Shown: one piece after another, positions 43,435 to 51,781 of the stretch
Numbering within the stretch: position 1 is the stretch's first letter
Layout of the letters: the number at the start of each line of letters is the position of its first letter
Assembly (NCBI RefSeq): GCF_020686965.1
Contig: NZ_JAJEPS010000014.1
Coordinates: forward strand, 16,094-80,093
Direction of reading: 5' to 3'
Length of the DNA: 64,000 bases
Source: Hominiventricola filiformis
Lineage (GTDB): Bacteria; Bacillota; Clostridia; Lachnospirales; Lachnospiraceae
Program-made: the position numbers and the translations under genes
Notes under the pieces: model-generated
What the model was told of the DNA's origin: nothing
What the model saw: only the letters and a program-made list of their open reading frames with translations
Database searches by the model: none

Positions 43435-44775
43435 TCATAATTCTATCCATTTTCCTTTCCAGGTGTAGAGAATCATCAGCACTGCTCCCACCAGCCAGGA
43501 AACCGGATAGAGAATGAAAATTCCTTCAATAGACGTATAATACGGCAATACCAGCTGAATCCATACGATTCGGAAAAGGCAAAGTGAAACAAGAAGCACC
43601 ACCATGGGCGGTATGCTCTTTCCGGTCCCGCGCACCGTTCCCGCCAGCGAATGAAGAATTGCCAGAATCCAGTAAAACGGGCAAAAATACCGCATAGCTG
43701 TCTGACCATAGGCGATTACACCCACATCCTCGGAGAACAACCTCATAATCTGCCCCGAGAAGGTGAGCAGAAGAATTCCTGTGAGCACTGTATACACAAT
43801 TCCCATGAGCAGTGTCACCCACATACCTTTTTTCATACGATCATATTTGCCTGCTCCATAGTTCTGTCCGATAAAAGTCGTGATGGCCATGCTGAAGCTC
43901 AACACCGGAAGAATGTTAAAGCCGTCAATCTTCAGATATGCGCTGAATCCTGCCACCGCCATTGCCCCATACTGATTAATGCTTGCCTGAATCAGTATAT
44001 TGGAAAAGGAAATGACCATATTCTGGATTCCGGTAGGCAGACCTATCTGGATAATACGTAGCGCCATCGCTTTGTGAATCCGAAGACTTTTCAACGAAAT
44101 GCGGTAATCCGCCGGAACCCGGAACAGGAACCACAGTGCCAGAATGCAGGAGATTGCCTGGCTGAAGTTGGTCGCAATGGCTGCTCCTGCCACACCGATC
44201 TTCAAGCCTGCAATCAACAGCAGATCCATAAAAATATTGACCACAGCCGCTGCTGCCAGATACATCAACGATCTTCTGGAATTTCCTGCCGCATTCAGAA
44301 TTCCAGCCGCCATATTATAAACCACATTAAAAATCAGTCCATAAGAATAAATCCGCAGATAACAGGCTGCATCATCCAAGATTTCCGCCGGTGTATTCAT
44401 CATCACCAGCAACTTCCGGCTAAACAAAATACCACCTGCTGTCAGAATCAGTCCCAGAATGATCGAGATCGCCAACGCCGTATGTACCGCCTTATGAACC
44501 CCCTCTTTCTCTTTCGCTCCCAGATACTGGGAAACGATCACTCCTGCGCCTACAGAAGCTCCCAGGCTGAATGCAATCAGCAGATAGATTAGAGAGGCAC
44601 CTGCCCCGACTGCTGCCAGTGCATTACTTCCCACATAATTTCCTACAATAATCGAGTCCACTGCATTGTACATCTGCTGCAGCAGATTGCCCAGGATCAG
44701 CGGCGTCGCAAAAAAGAGAAGGTTCTTAAAAATGCCGCCTTCTGTCATTAATACTGTATTTTTCTTTTCATTCAT
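43435..44775 (-). CDS. MATE family efflux transporter
   Basis: A 446-residue, twelve-helix MATE protein (NLLFFATPLILGNLLQQMYNAVDSIIVGNYVGSNALAAVG). Third of four MATE genes in the window and more like the first two than the fourth. Weak GGGGAT ribosome site. Nothing nearby indicates its substrate. Confidence 0.9.
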   Translation of the reverse strand: MNEKKNTVLMTEGGIFKNLLFFATPLILGNLLQQMYNAVDSIIVGNYVGSNALAAVGAGASLIYLLIAFSLGASVGAGVIVSQYLGAKEKEGVHKAVHTALAISIILGLILTAGGILFSRKLLVMMNTPAEILDDAACYLRIYSYGLIFNVVYNMAAGILNAAGNSRRSLMYLAAAAVVNIFMDLLLIAGLKIGVAGAAIATNFSQAISCILALWFLFRVPADYRISLKSLRIHKAMALRIIQIGLPTGIQNMVISFSNILIQASINQYGAMAVAGFSAYLKIDGFNILPVLSFSMAITTFIGQNYGAGKYDRMKKGMWVTLLMGIVYTVLTGILLLTFSGQIMRLFSEDVGVIAYGQTAMRYFCPFYWILAILHSLAGTVRGTGKSIPPMVVLLVSLCLFRIVWIQLVLPYYTSIEGIFILYPVSWLVGAVLMILYTWKGKWIEL

Positions 44776-44871
44776 TGAGTACTATCCCCATTTATATTCT
44801 GTTATCATTTCCAATATCTTTATGCTATCACGAACTCAAAGCATATTCAAATTTTACTTATCTTCATTCTT

Positions 44872-46158
44872 CTATCTGCTGCTCACGGCTGCTCCGCAGG
44901 CAGCCTCTTCCCTGTAATCCGCCAGAGTGAGCACAGCTCCAAACATATCTGAGCAGATCTCCTGCAGCACCGGATTCCGCCGAAGACCGTTGCCGGAAGC
45001 AATGAGGTGTTCTGCCTGAATACCGGTTCCTTCCTGAATCACCCGGAACATTTCATAGAGCTCAGCTGCCATTCCTTCCAGCACTCCATACACCAGCCCT
45101 TCCGGGGTAAAATTTTCTTCGCTCACATTCAGAATACTTCCACGAAGTTCCGGATGAGCCCTTGTTCCGTTAAAGGTGGTATTCACTTTCATCCGGTCTT
45201 TCTGCTGCTGTCCGGCTCTCGCCAGCTGTTCCATTTTTTCATACTGGGACTCGTCCGTTCCGACACAGCTTCTTAAGAACCGCTCCAGAATCGCATAGGC
45301 CCGTCCGCCGCAGAGAGATGCACCCACCAGAAGATAGTTTCCTTCTGTAATGGGTCTTGCCTCAATGCCCGGCGCTTCAAAATAGTCCGGCGACAGCACG
45401 GAAATCTGTCCACCGGTTCCCATATTTAATAATAAAGTTCTTTCTTTCAAGCCCACGGAACCAAGGAAACTTGCCTGGTTGTCTCCGATTGCCACAGTCA
45501 CCGGAATGCCCCGGTAAGTACCCAGCTGCTCAAAATTCTGGCATACCTCCGGCAAAATCTCCGTATTCACCGCCAGATTCTGCAATATATCTCTGCGGAA
45601 AGCATGTTCTTTCACATCATAGAATCCAAGGCTCGCTGCATTGCTGGCATGTAGAAGGGGCCGTTTCCGTCCGGTCAGACACATGCCCAGATAATCTGCG
45701 ATAGTACAGATCCCCACTGCTTCTTCCGGTACTTCTCCGTACAGCTGGTTCCATAGATGAGTTACCAGACCGTATCCGGTAAATACCGTAATCCCGGTCT
45801 TCTCCCGAACCATCTCTGTCAAAGTCTTCCCATGCTCATCCGGCACATTACCCCGACCATCCTGCCAGGTATACAAAGGACTAATACATCTGCCTTCCCG
45901 ATCCACATAGAGGATTCCGTGCATCTGTCCGGTCAGACCGATGGACGACACCTCCGGATAAGCATGCAGCAGTCCTTCCAGGACTTCCCTTGTTTTCTCA
46001 ACGATTTTATTTACATCCTGTATCCGTTCCCATTCCTGCGCAGTCTCCATAAATGTTCCATTGGAAATGGTTCTGGATTCCCATACTTTCTTCTGCTCCG
46101 GATCCAGCACTACCAGACTGATGGTGGTGGTCCCGATATCAATGCCCAATACCTTCAT
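44872..46158 (-). CDS. FGGY family carbohydrate kinase (sedoheptulokinase-like)
   Basis: A 428-residue sugar kinase: DIGTTTISLVVLD at the start, IGLTGQMHGILYVD and SPLYTWQDGRG in the sugar-binding half, IGDNQASFLGSVG and LLLNMGTGGQIS at the phosphate site, and LIASGNGLRRNPVLQEI near the end. SPLYTWQDGRG and the length favour sedoheptulokinase or xylulokinase-like enzymes. It ends soon after EEAACGAA, 30-50 residues earlier than many relatives, so its C-terminus may be shortened. Confidence 0.8.
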   Translation of the reverse strand: MKVLGIDIGTTTISLVVLDPEQKKVWESRTISNGTFMETAQEWERIQDVNKIVEKTREVLEGLLHAYPEVSSIGLTGQMHGILYVDREGRCISPLYTWQDGRGNVPDEHGKTLTEMVREKTGITVFTGYGLVTHLWNQLYGEVPEEAVGICTIADYLGMCLTGRKRPLLHASNAASLGFYDVKEHAFRRDILQNLAVNTEILPEVCQNFEQLGTYRGIPVTVAIGDNQASFLGSVGLKERTLLLNMGTGGQISVLSPDYFEAPGIEARPITEGNYLLVGASLCGGRAYAILERFLRSCVGTDESQYEKMEQLARAGQQQKDRMKVNTTFNGTRAHPELRGSILNVSEENFTPEGLVYGVLEGMAAELYEMFRVIQEGTGIQAEHLIASGNGLRRNPVLQEICSDMFGAVLTLADYREEAACGAAVSSR

Positions 46159-46309
46159 TTACATACTCCCATAAAAATTCATTATCCAAATTATAACACA
46201 CACCAGAAATTTTTACAGCTTGACATTCTTCCTTTCCTGCTCTATGATGTTAATTAGTTCAAAAATGAACTTTCTAAAAAAAGAGAAACTTAAAGGAGTG
46301 ACACTGCTC

Positions 46310-47668
46310 ATGCAGAATAAGGAAGATTTTTTAGGTACTGAACCCATTGGAAAGCTGTTATTCCGACTTTCCATCCCCACGGTAGTCGCACAGCTCATTA
46401 ACATGCTCTACAATATCATAGACCGCATCTATATCGGACACATTCCCGGCGAGGGAAGTCTTGCCCTCACAGGCGTCGGCGTCTGTATGCCGATTATCAT
46501 GATTGTATCGGCATTTGCCGCACTGGTCAGCTCCGGCGGCGCACCGAGAGCCTCTATTTTTATGGGTAAAAAAGATCAGACATCCGCAGAAAAGATCTTA
46601 GGCAACTGTTTTGCACTGCAGATCATCATTTCCTGCATTTTGACCGCAATCCTGCTTCGATTTAATGAATCGCTTTTGCTGGCCTTTGGTGCAAGTTCCA
46701 ACACCATCAGCTATGCAACCGCTTACATGCAGATTTATGCATTCGGAACACTGTTCGTACAGCTGACCCTTGGCATGAATGCTTTCATCACTGCCCAGGG
46801 ATTTACCACCATTTCTATGGTCTCCGTCCTGATCGGTGCAGTCTGCAACATCATTCTGGATCCGGTATTTATCTTCGGATTCCATATGGGCGTACAGGGA
46901 GCTGCCCTTGCAACGGTTCTCTCCCAGGCGATTTCCTGCGTGTGGGTCATCCGCTTTCTCTGCGGCAAGAAAACCCAGCTCCATATCCGTATCAATCATT
47001 TACGGCTGAAAGCTGCAACCATTCTGCCCTGTATTTTCCTTGGTCTTGCTGCCTTTATCATGCAGGCAAGTGAGAGTGTCATTGCCGTCTGTTTTAATTC
47101 TTCCCTGCTTCGCTACGGCGGTGATATCGCAGTTGGAACCATGACAATCCTGACCAGTGTCATGCAGTTCGCCATGCTTCCGCTTCAGGGAATTGCCCAG
47201 GGTGCGCAGCCTATCTCCAGTTATAATTACGGTGCAAAAAATGCAGACCGCGTGAAGAAAACCTTCCATCTGCTGCTTCGTACCTGCCTGACCTATTCCC
47301 TCCTTCTGTGGGTTGCCGTACAGCTGGTTCCCCAGGTATTCATCAGCATCTTTACTTCCGATGCCGACCTGATCGCCTTTGCCACACCGGCACTTCGCAT
47401 TTATTTCGGAGGTCTGGGACTCTTCGGCATTCAGATTGCCTGCCAGATGACCTTTACCTCTCTGGGAAAAGCAGTCAACTCCATCGTCGTGGCTATTGTC
47501 CGGAAATTTATCCTGCTGCTTCCGCTCATCTACCTGATGCCTCACGTGGTATCCGACCCCACCACCGGCGTCTATATGGCAGAGCCCATTGCAGATGTGA
47601 TCGCTGTCACCTTTACCTGCATTCTGTTTGCCGTTCAGTTTAAAAAAGCACTGGCGGAAATTCGGTAA
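46310..47668 (+). CDS. MATE family efflux transporter (MepA-like)
   Basis: A 452-residue, twelve-helix MATE protein of the MepA/NorM subgroup (IGKLLFRLSIPTVVAQLINMLYNIIDRIYIGHIPGEGSLALTGVGV). The ATG at 46310 follows AAAGGAG by 11 bases; the open frame upstream (from 46220) is not needed. Followed by a long imperfect inverted repeat (about 47691-47740). Confidence 0.9.
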   Translation: MQNKEDFLGTEPIGKLLFRLSIPTVVAQLINMLYNIIDRIYIGHIPGEGSLALTGVGVCMPIIMIVSAFAALVSSGGAPRASIFMGKKDQTSAEKILGNCFALQIIISCILTAILLRFNESLLLAFGASSNTISYATAYMQIYAFGTLFVQLTLGMNAFITAQGFTTISMVSVLIGAVCNIILDPVFIFGFHMGVQGAALATVLSQAISCVWVIRFLCGKKTQLHIRINHLRLKAATILPCIFLGLAAFIMQASESVIAVCFNSSLLRYGGDIAVGTMTILTSVMQFAMLPLQGIAQGAQPISSYNYGAKNADRVKKTFHLLLRTCLTYSLLLWVAVQLVPQVFISIFTSDADLIAFATPALRIYFGGLGLFGIQIACQMTFTSLGKAVNSIVVAIVRKFILLLPLIYLMPHVVSDPTTGVYMAEPIADVIAVTFTCILFAVQFKKALAEIR

Positions 47669-47690
47669 ATACCCGTCGTAAAAAATGAAG

Positions 47691-47740
47691 AATTCCAGGT
47701 ATACCGACTGCTGAAATACAGGTGGTCGGTACATCTGGAA
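47691..47740. terminator. Imperfect hairpin after the MepA-like gene
   Basis: TTCCAG ... ACCGAC pairs with GTCGGT ... CTGGAA around a 15-base loop. Located between convergent genes; weak T-tract. Confidence 0.45.
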
Positions 47741-47763
47741 CGCTCCTAGTACTATTTGAAAAC

Positions 47764-48312
47764 TTATTTTAATTTGACAAATGGATATTTTCCATAAATA
47801 TCATCGTTATTCCATTCCGCAATACTCATGACATCCACTTTATCAATCATTTTTATTCCTGTATCAAGACTCTCCTGCAGTGAAAATGGAAGCAACGTTT
47901 TCATACGCCCTCTTAACCTTTTTCTCATCGTAGAATCACTTCCAGGTGCTTCTACCACATAAATGTAATGTACTGGTTTTCGCTTACCCAAAAGATACAG
48001 ATAGTGATAAGAATCATAAAATTTTCGAATTACTGAACCTACCTTTTTATCTTCCATAGGATTAAATGGCTTGGTCTTATAACTAAGTTCCACCGCTTTT
48101 TCAGTGTTGGCATTTTTATATTCCATTATCACAACATTTTCGGAATTTTCAATCATAAAATCTGCATCTGAAAGCTGTACTTTTGCATCATGGTAAATCT
48201 GATGAAGTTGATCTGATGCCCAAATAGCCTGCGAACAATCCAATCCATACTCTTCATTTTCATCGGTAAAAATTTTTTTCATTTTCATTTTCTCAAAGCC
48301 GATATACTTCAT
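47764..48312 (-). CDS. PD-(D/E)XK-like protein, partner of the AAA ATPase
   Basis: A 182-residue protein. Asp in SDADFMIE followed by VVIMEYKNA gives the D-(x)n-(E)xK pattern of PD-(D/E)XK nucleases, on the expected beta-strands. The C-terminal half (HYIYVVEAPGSDSTMRKRLRGRMKTLLP) is basic. It overlaps the ATPase gene by 20 bp if the first ATG is used; ATGs at 48288 or 48282 are possible. The pairing with an ABC-like AAA ATPase resembles two-gene phage-defence modules. No named family recognised. Confidence 0.6.
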   Translation of the reverse strand: MKYIGFEKMKMKKIFTDENEEYGLDCSQAIWASDQLHQIYHDAKVQLSDADFMIENSENVVIMEYKNANTEKAVELSYKTKPFNPMEDKKVGSVIRKFYDSYHYLYLLGKRKPVHYIYVVEAPGSDSTMRKRLRGRMKTLLPFSLQESLDTGIKMIDKVDVMSIAEWNNDDIYGKYPFVKLK

Positions 48313-49393
48313 CCAGTAAACTATTATCAGCCATCATGATGTGATTGGCTTCCAGATCCTCCATTCTGTATGCAGAATTACTGTAAACTTCCTCTTCACC
48401 TGTTTCTTCATTTTTTTCTGACATGTCTTTTAATGAATCTGATAACTCCGATGTGCCCTTATATAAATTATGGAACATCACCTGTTCTTTATTTTTACGC
48501 CGGATTTCCAAATATTTTGCAAAATTATAGCTATGTGTTGCAACAAATATCTGCACACCATTTTCCTGCAGTTTAAGCAAAACTCCTGCAACCAATGGAT
48601 ACAATTCCGGATTCAAATTTGCCTCTGGCTCATCCCATAACAAAACTGATCCTTTTTCAAGTAATCCATTTCGTATCAGTTTCCAAAGCAATCCCAGTTT
48701 CCGTAAGCCTTCCGCTTCCAATGAGAAATCAATCTTTCTTCCATCTTTTTTTAACACATAAAATACGTCGTCTTCCTGTATAACCGTTCCATCAATCGCT
48801 GCACTTAATTCATCAAGAATTGCTTTGCATGATTCCGGTATTTCCCTTGTTTCCGGAAGGGAGGCATTTACTACAATATCTATCTGCGTCCCATCAAATG
48901 GCATAGTATATTTTTGATTCATTGCAAGAAATCCCTTTGAATGAGAAAGCATTTCTGTTGTTGGAATATATACCGACGGAATATTCAACCCTAACCAGTC
49001 TTCATATCCTAAAATTTTTTCATGCGTCAGACTATCTTCAAATACGTGTGTCCCATCAGATACTTTATAGTAACAATAGTCACTTTCTGTATTTTTCAGC
49101 ATCTCTGAATTTTTCAAATTGTTAGAAAAAAAATCTAACAATCTCTTTGTTTTTCCTGGATTTGTCTTTTCAAACGACCACTGTGTTGCTGCATAAATCA
49201 TTTTGAGAATTGTCGTTTTTCCTACACCATTTTCACCTATCAATACGTTAATTCCATTGCAAAAGCCTAAATGAAATGCATCTGAAATTTTATCTCCTGT
49301 TTTTACTTCCCCTATTTTACAATCCCCATTATTTTTCCGCCATTGTCTCTGAAAGACCATCACATTTAAAATATCTATTGATTTAATCGCCAT
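48293..49393 (-). CDS. AAA/SMC-like ATPase of a two-gene module
   Basis: A 366-residue ATPase of the AAA_15/AAA_21 (OLD/ABC-like) type: Walker A GENGVGKTT near residue 52, a signature-like FSLEAEGLRKLGLLWKLI, Walker B SVLLWDEPEANLNP and switch His in ATHSYNFAKYL. Such stand-alone ABC-like ATPases often partner a nuclease or toxin in defence. The next gene encodes a PD-(D/E)XK-like protein. AT-rich compared with its neighbours, which suggests acquisition. Confidence 0.78.
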   Translation of the reverse strand: MAIKSIDILNVMVFQRQWRKNNGDCKIGEVKTGDKISDAFHLGFCNGINVLIGENGVGKTTILKMIYAATQWSFEKTNPGKTKRLLDFFSNNLKNSEMLKNTESDYCYYKVSDGTHVFEDSLTHEKILGYEDWLGLNIPSVYIPTTEMLSHSKGFLAMNQKYTMPFDGTQIDIVVNASLPETREIPESCKAILDELSAAIDGTVIQEDDVFYVLKKDGRKIDFSLEAEGLRKLGLLWKLIRNGLLEKGSVLLWDEPEANLNPELYPLVAGVLLKLQENGVQIFVATHSYNFAKYLEIRRKNKEQVMFHNLYKGTSELSDSLKDMSEKNEETGEEEVYSNSAYRMEDLEANHIMMADNSLLDEVYRL

Positions 49394-49460
49394 ATTTTTA
49401 CCCTCTGATTATTAAGTATGCGGTTTTATTGTGCCATAAATCAAAACTAAACTCAATATT

Positions 49461-50030
49461 TCATTGTATTATTTCAAATAAATGAATATATCTCTTTGTC
49501 TTCTCCATCACATCTGTCAGCAACTCCAGGTTCTTCATGGTATCCGGTGTTTCGATTGAGTGATTTGCTTCTTCATATACATAAATTGATACTTTCTGCT
49601 GCTCTGAAAGCCGTACCACCTCTTCCGTATTGCTCCACGGATCTTTCGTTCCTATAAATGCAATGGCATTCTCATGTGGGAATGCATAGGTCTGTTTCAG
49701 CGGAGTGTACAGAACCTGCTGGCACGGAATTTTGTATTTCCATGCATAATTGGACGCGATAATCGTTCCCACGCTCTTTGATACAAACAGAATCTCACTG
49801 TATTTTCCAAAATCCACTTTTGACAGCTGCTGCTCTGCCTGTGCATACAACGCTTCAAACGCCTGCTGCATCTTCTGCTCATCTCCACGGATATTTCTGC
49901 CATCATAGGAATAAGAAAGCGAAATACTCTCCTCATATCCACATTCCTGTGTCAGCTTTCTTGCATAATAAAGCAATGGTTTGTCACAGTGATAACCAAT
50001 TCCCGGGAAAAATATGGCTAACTTTTTCAT
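49461..50030 (-). CDS. Alpha/beta hydrolase-like protein
   Basis: A 189-residue protein with an alpha/beta hydrolase layout: FFPGIGYHCDKPLLYYARKL (oxyanion-loop strand), FVSKSVGTIIASNYA (nucleophile elbow with Ser as SKSVGT), FIGTKDPWSNTEEV (acid) and ANHSIETP (catalytic His). Substrate unknown. ATG at 50030 follows GGAGGAACAA. Last gene of a three-gene group with the formylglutamate-amidohydrolase-like and NADAR genes. Confidence 0.75.
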   Translation of the reverse strand: MKKLAIFFPGIGYHCDKPLLYYARKLTQECGYEESISLSYSYDGRNIRGDEQKMQQAFEALYAQAEQQLSKVDFGKYSEILFVSKSVGTIIASNYAWKYKIPCQQVLYTPLKQTYAFPHENAIAFIGTKDPWSNTEEVVRLSEQQKVSIYVYEEANHSIETPDTMKNLELLTDVMEKTKRYIHLFEIIQ

Positions 50031-50051
50031 TTGTTCCTCCATCATTTATTT

Positions 50052-50843
50052 TTATAATTGCATCAATGTTTCAAATACTCTGCCCATCCTTTCACGGGCA
50101 TCTTTGTAAAACCCACCTTGAATCCTTGGAAGTTCTTCTTTCCCAAACTCCCGCTTCTCAATATAGGCACCATACCAGAGTTCGATCTGCAATGCCTCAT
50201 ATCCAAGTCCCTGTCTTCCATAATGTCGGGTAATATAACCGCCTGCATATTCCTGATTGCATTTTACCGAAAATCCCTGATCTGAACACAGCTGTTCCAT
50301 TTTCTTCAGAAATTCATCCGAGCAGCTTGTCCCAAAACTACTTCCCAATAAAATATCTGCTCCAAAATTCAGACCAAAACTATGTAAATCCAGCAAATAC
50401 ACCTTTGGAAAATGCTTCTTCTTTTCCGCCAGAAGCTGTTCTAACCGCTGATGGTATGGCAGATAAAAGTTATCTATGCGTTCTTGAATTTCTTCATCAT
50501 TCGGAAGCACCTCATACATCTTGTCATCCTGGATAGTATGGGTGTAGATAAGATTCGTCTTATAAGAATCTCCTTCTCTGATCCTGTCCCTGTTCACATC
50601 AATCACATACCGATTCACCGGATTTATCAGGACTGTATATTGCTGCTCCCGCAGAAAATCATAAAAGTCCGGCAAATACCAGTCACTGTTTGGCAAAATC
50701 AGATCTTTCTTCAGTTTTGTTTTCATCTCCGGTGGAATCCAGATGCCGCTGTGCGGAATGCTGATGACCACCGGATGCTGATGAATGAATGTGTTATATC
50801 CTTCAAACTTTTGATATTGCATTTTCATGACTTGATCAACCAT
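50052..50843 (-). CDS. N-formylglutamate amidohydrolase family protein
   Basis: About 263 residues of the FGase family (HutG-like): VVISIPHSGIWIPPEM, NSDWYLPDFYDFL, INPVNRYVIDVNRDR, YLLDLHSFG and LGYEALQIELW. These enzymes use zinc to release formate from N-formylglutamate, though many Firmicute members have other or unknown substrates. No hut genes are nearby. The start is uncertain: ATG at 50843 is used here, but a GTG at 50873 overlapping the NADAR gene and ATGs at 50828 and 50822 are possible. Confidence 0.82.
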   Translation of the reverse strand: MVDQVMKMQYQKFEGYNTFIHQHPVVISIPHSGIWIPPEMKTKLKKDLILPNSDWYLPDFYDFLREQQYTVLINPVNRYVIDVNRDRIREGDSYKTNLIYTHTIQDDKMYEVLPNDEEIQERIDNFYLPYHQRLEQLLAEKKKHFPKVYLLDLHSFGLNFGADILLGSSFGTSCSDEFLKKMEQLCSDQGFSVKCNQEYAGGYITRHYGRQGLGYEALQIELWYGAYIEKREFGKEELPRIQGGFYKDARERMGRVFETLMQL

Positions 50844-50859
50844 TTTCTTCAATATCTTC

Positions 50860-51339
50860 TTACACTTTATCACGTACCATCATTAATGTATAACCCAGCA
50901 AATTCTTGCCGTTCCATTGGTTTATGTTATAACGCCTTGGATCATTCATGGACAAGCCGATTCCCCATATTTGATCCTTTACCGCACATTCTGCTAAAAC
51001 CATTTGCTCCGTCATTTTGAGTTTTCTTCGCAGTAATTCATTTTGAGAAAATTTTGCCAAAAGTCCTTCATATACTATAATCTGCCTCATTCCATTCCAG
51101 ATATGATCATCATATCCCGTCACTTGTCGTCCCAGAGATTTTATTTCTGCAACATCATCTGTTTCCAAAATTTGATGACTAATCAAATGATCTCTAAAAC
51201 ACTCCGCCTTTTTATACATCATAAATTGTTCCATTGATGAAAATATAATGCCATTTACTTCAAATACGCATCTATACCAGTTGCTCAAATATCCGTTTTC
51301 TTCATCTGGATTATGAAAACATATAATATTCATGTTCAT
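50860..51339 (-). CDS. NADAR family protein (YbiA-like)
   Basis: A 159-residue NADAR protein: YLSNWYRCVFEVNGIIFSSMEQFMMYKKAECF, then VWN-like HIWNGMRQIIVYEGLLAKFSQN, then VLAECAVKDQIWGIGLSMNDPR. Members remove ADP-ribose-linked or riboflavin-intermediate N-glycosides, and some reverse ADP-ribosylation of DNA. Ribosome site GGGGAGA. First gene of a three-gene group; with a hydrolase and an amidohydrolase it may form a small repair or salvage pathway, which is inference. Confidence 0.88.
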   Translation of the reverse strand: MNMNIICFHNPDEENGYLSNWYRCVFEVNGIIFSSMEQFMMYKKAECFRDHLISHQILETDDVAEIKSLGRQVTGYDDHIWNGMRQIIVYEGLLAKFSQNELLRRKLKMTEQMVLAECAVKDQIWGIGLSMNDPRRYNINQWNGKNLLGYTLMMVRDKV

Positions 51340-51499
51340 GTCTCCCCTGACCGATTAAAATTTTATATTTTGATACAATCAGTATACTATAAAACACAAA
51401 ATATTTCATTGATAATTTTATACCTCCGTAATCTCATTCTATCGTAGTATATATATGAACAATCTACAAAAGTCGATCACAAAAAGCTGGTACAACTCA

Positions 51500-51676
51500 T
51501 TACACCAGCTTCATCTTCTCTACCATCCAACTCTCATTTTCCATATGATATTCTTTCCCACAATAAGAGCATTCTTCTTCCAGTTTCAGTACTGAATTCA
51601 CCGCTCCCTTTTGCTGGCACAGAAAATGCCGGGATTCCGGTTTCTTTGGTATATTTGTGTCATATTTTGATATATT
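51500..51676 (-). pseudogene. C-terminal gene remnant with a CxxC motif
   Basis: A frame of 58 codons without a start codon: KYDTNIPKKPESRHFLCQQ ... LEEECSYCGKEYHMENESWMVEKMKLV and a stop. The CxxC and amphipathic end read like the tail of a real protein whose front has been lost. Family not recognised. Confidence 0.35.
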
Positions 51677-51723
51677 TTAAAAATTAATCATGTATATTAG
51701 TGTTAATTTTTAATAATATTTAA

Positions 51724-51752
51724 TTGTTTTTTACATGAATAGCTGGTATACT
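51724..51752 (+). promoter_or_regulatory. Promoter of the AAA/DUF4143 gene
   Basis: TTGTTT (51724-51729), 17-bp spacer, TATACT (51747-51752), followed by a GGAGGA ribosome site close to the ATG. Confidence 0.65.
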
Positions 51753-51781
51753 ATGTTCAGTACATTTACGGAGGACAGATT

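Larger units (their letters stand above)
51340..51781. other. AT-rich intergenic region with a gene remnant
   Basis: No complete gene. Holds the fragment at 51500-51676 and the promoter of the AAA/DUF4143 gene (51724-51752). Confidence 0.6.

Noticed and set aside
47000..47734. 244-codon minus-strand frame inside the MepA-like gene
   Set aside because: Antisense shadow with His/Gly/Gln-rich, low-complexity sequence and no start signal.
51610..51660. Short similarity (ETGIP-F-VP) to the NifK-like protein encoded at 53109, suggesting a nitrogenase-like fragment
   Set aside because: Only about 12 residues match, in a frame that soon stops. Another frame of the same strand reads as a coherent protein tail with a CxxC motif, so the match is probably chance.
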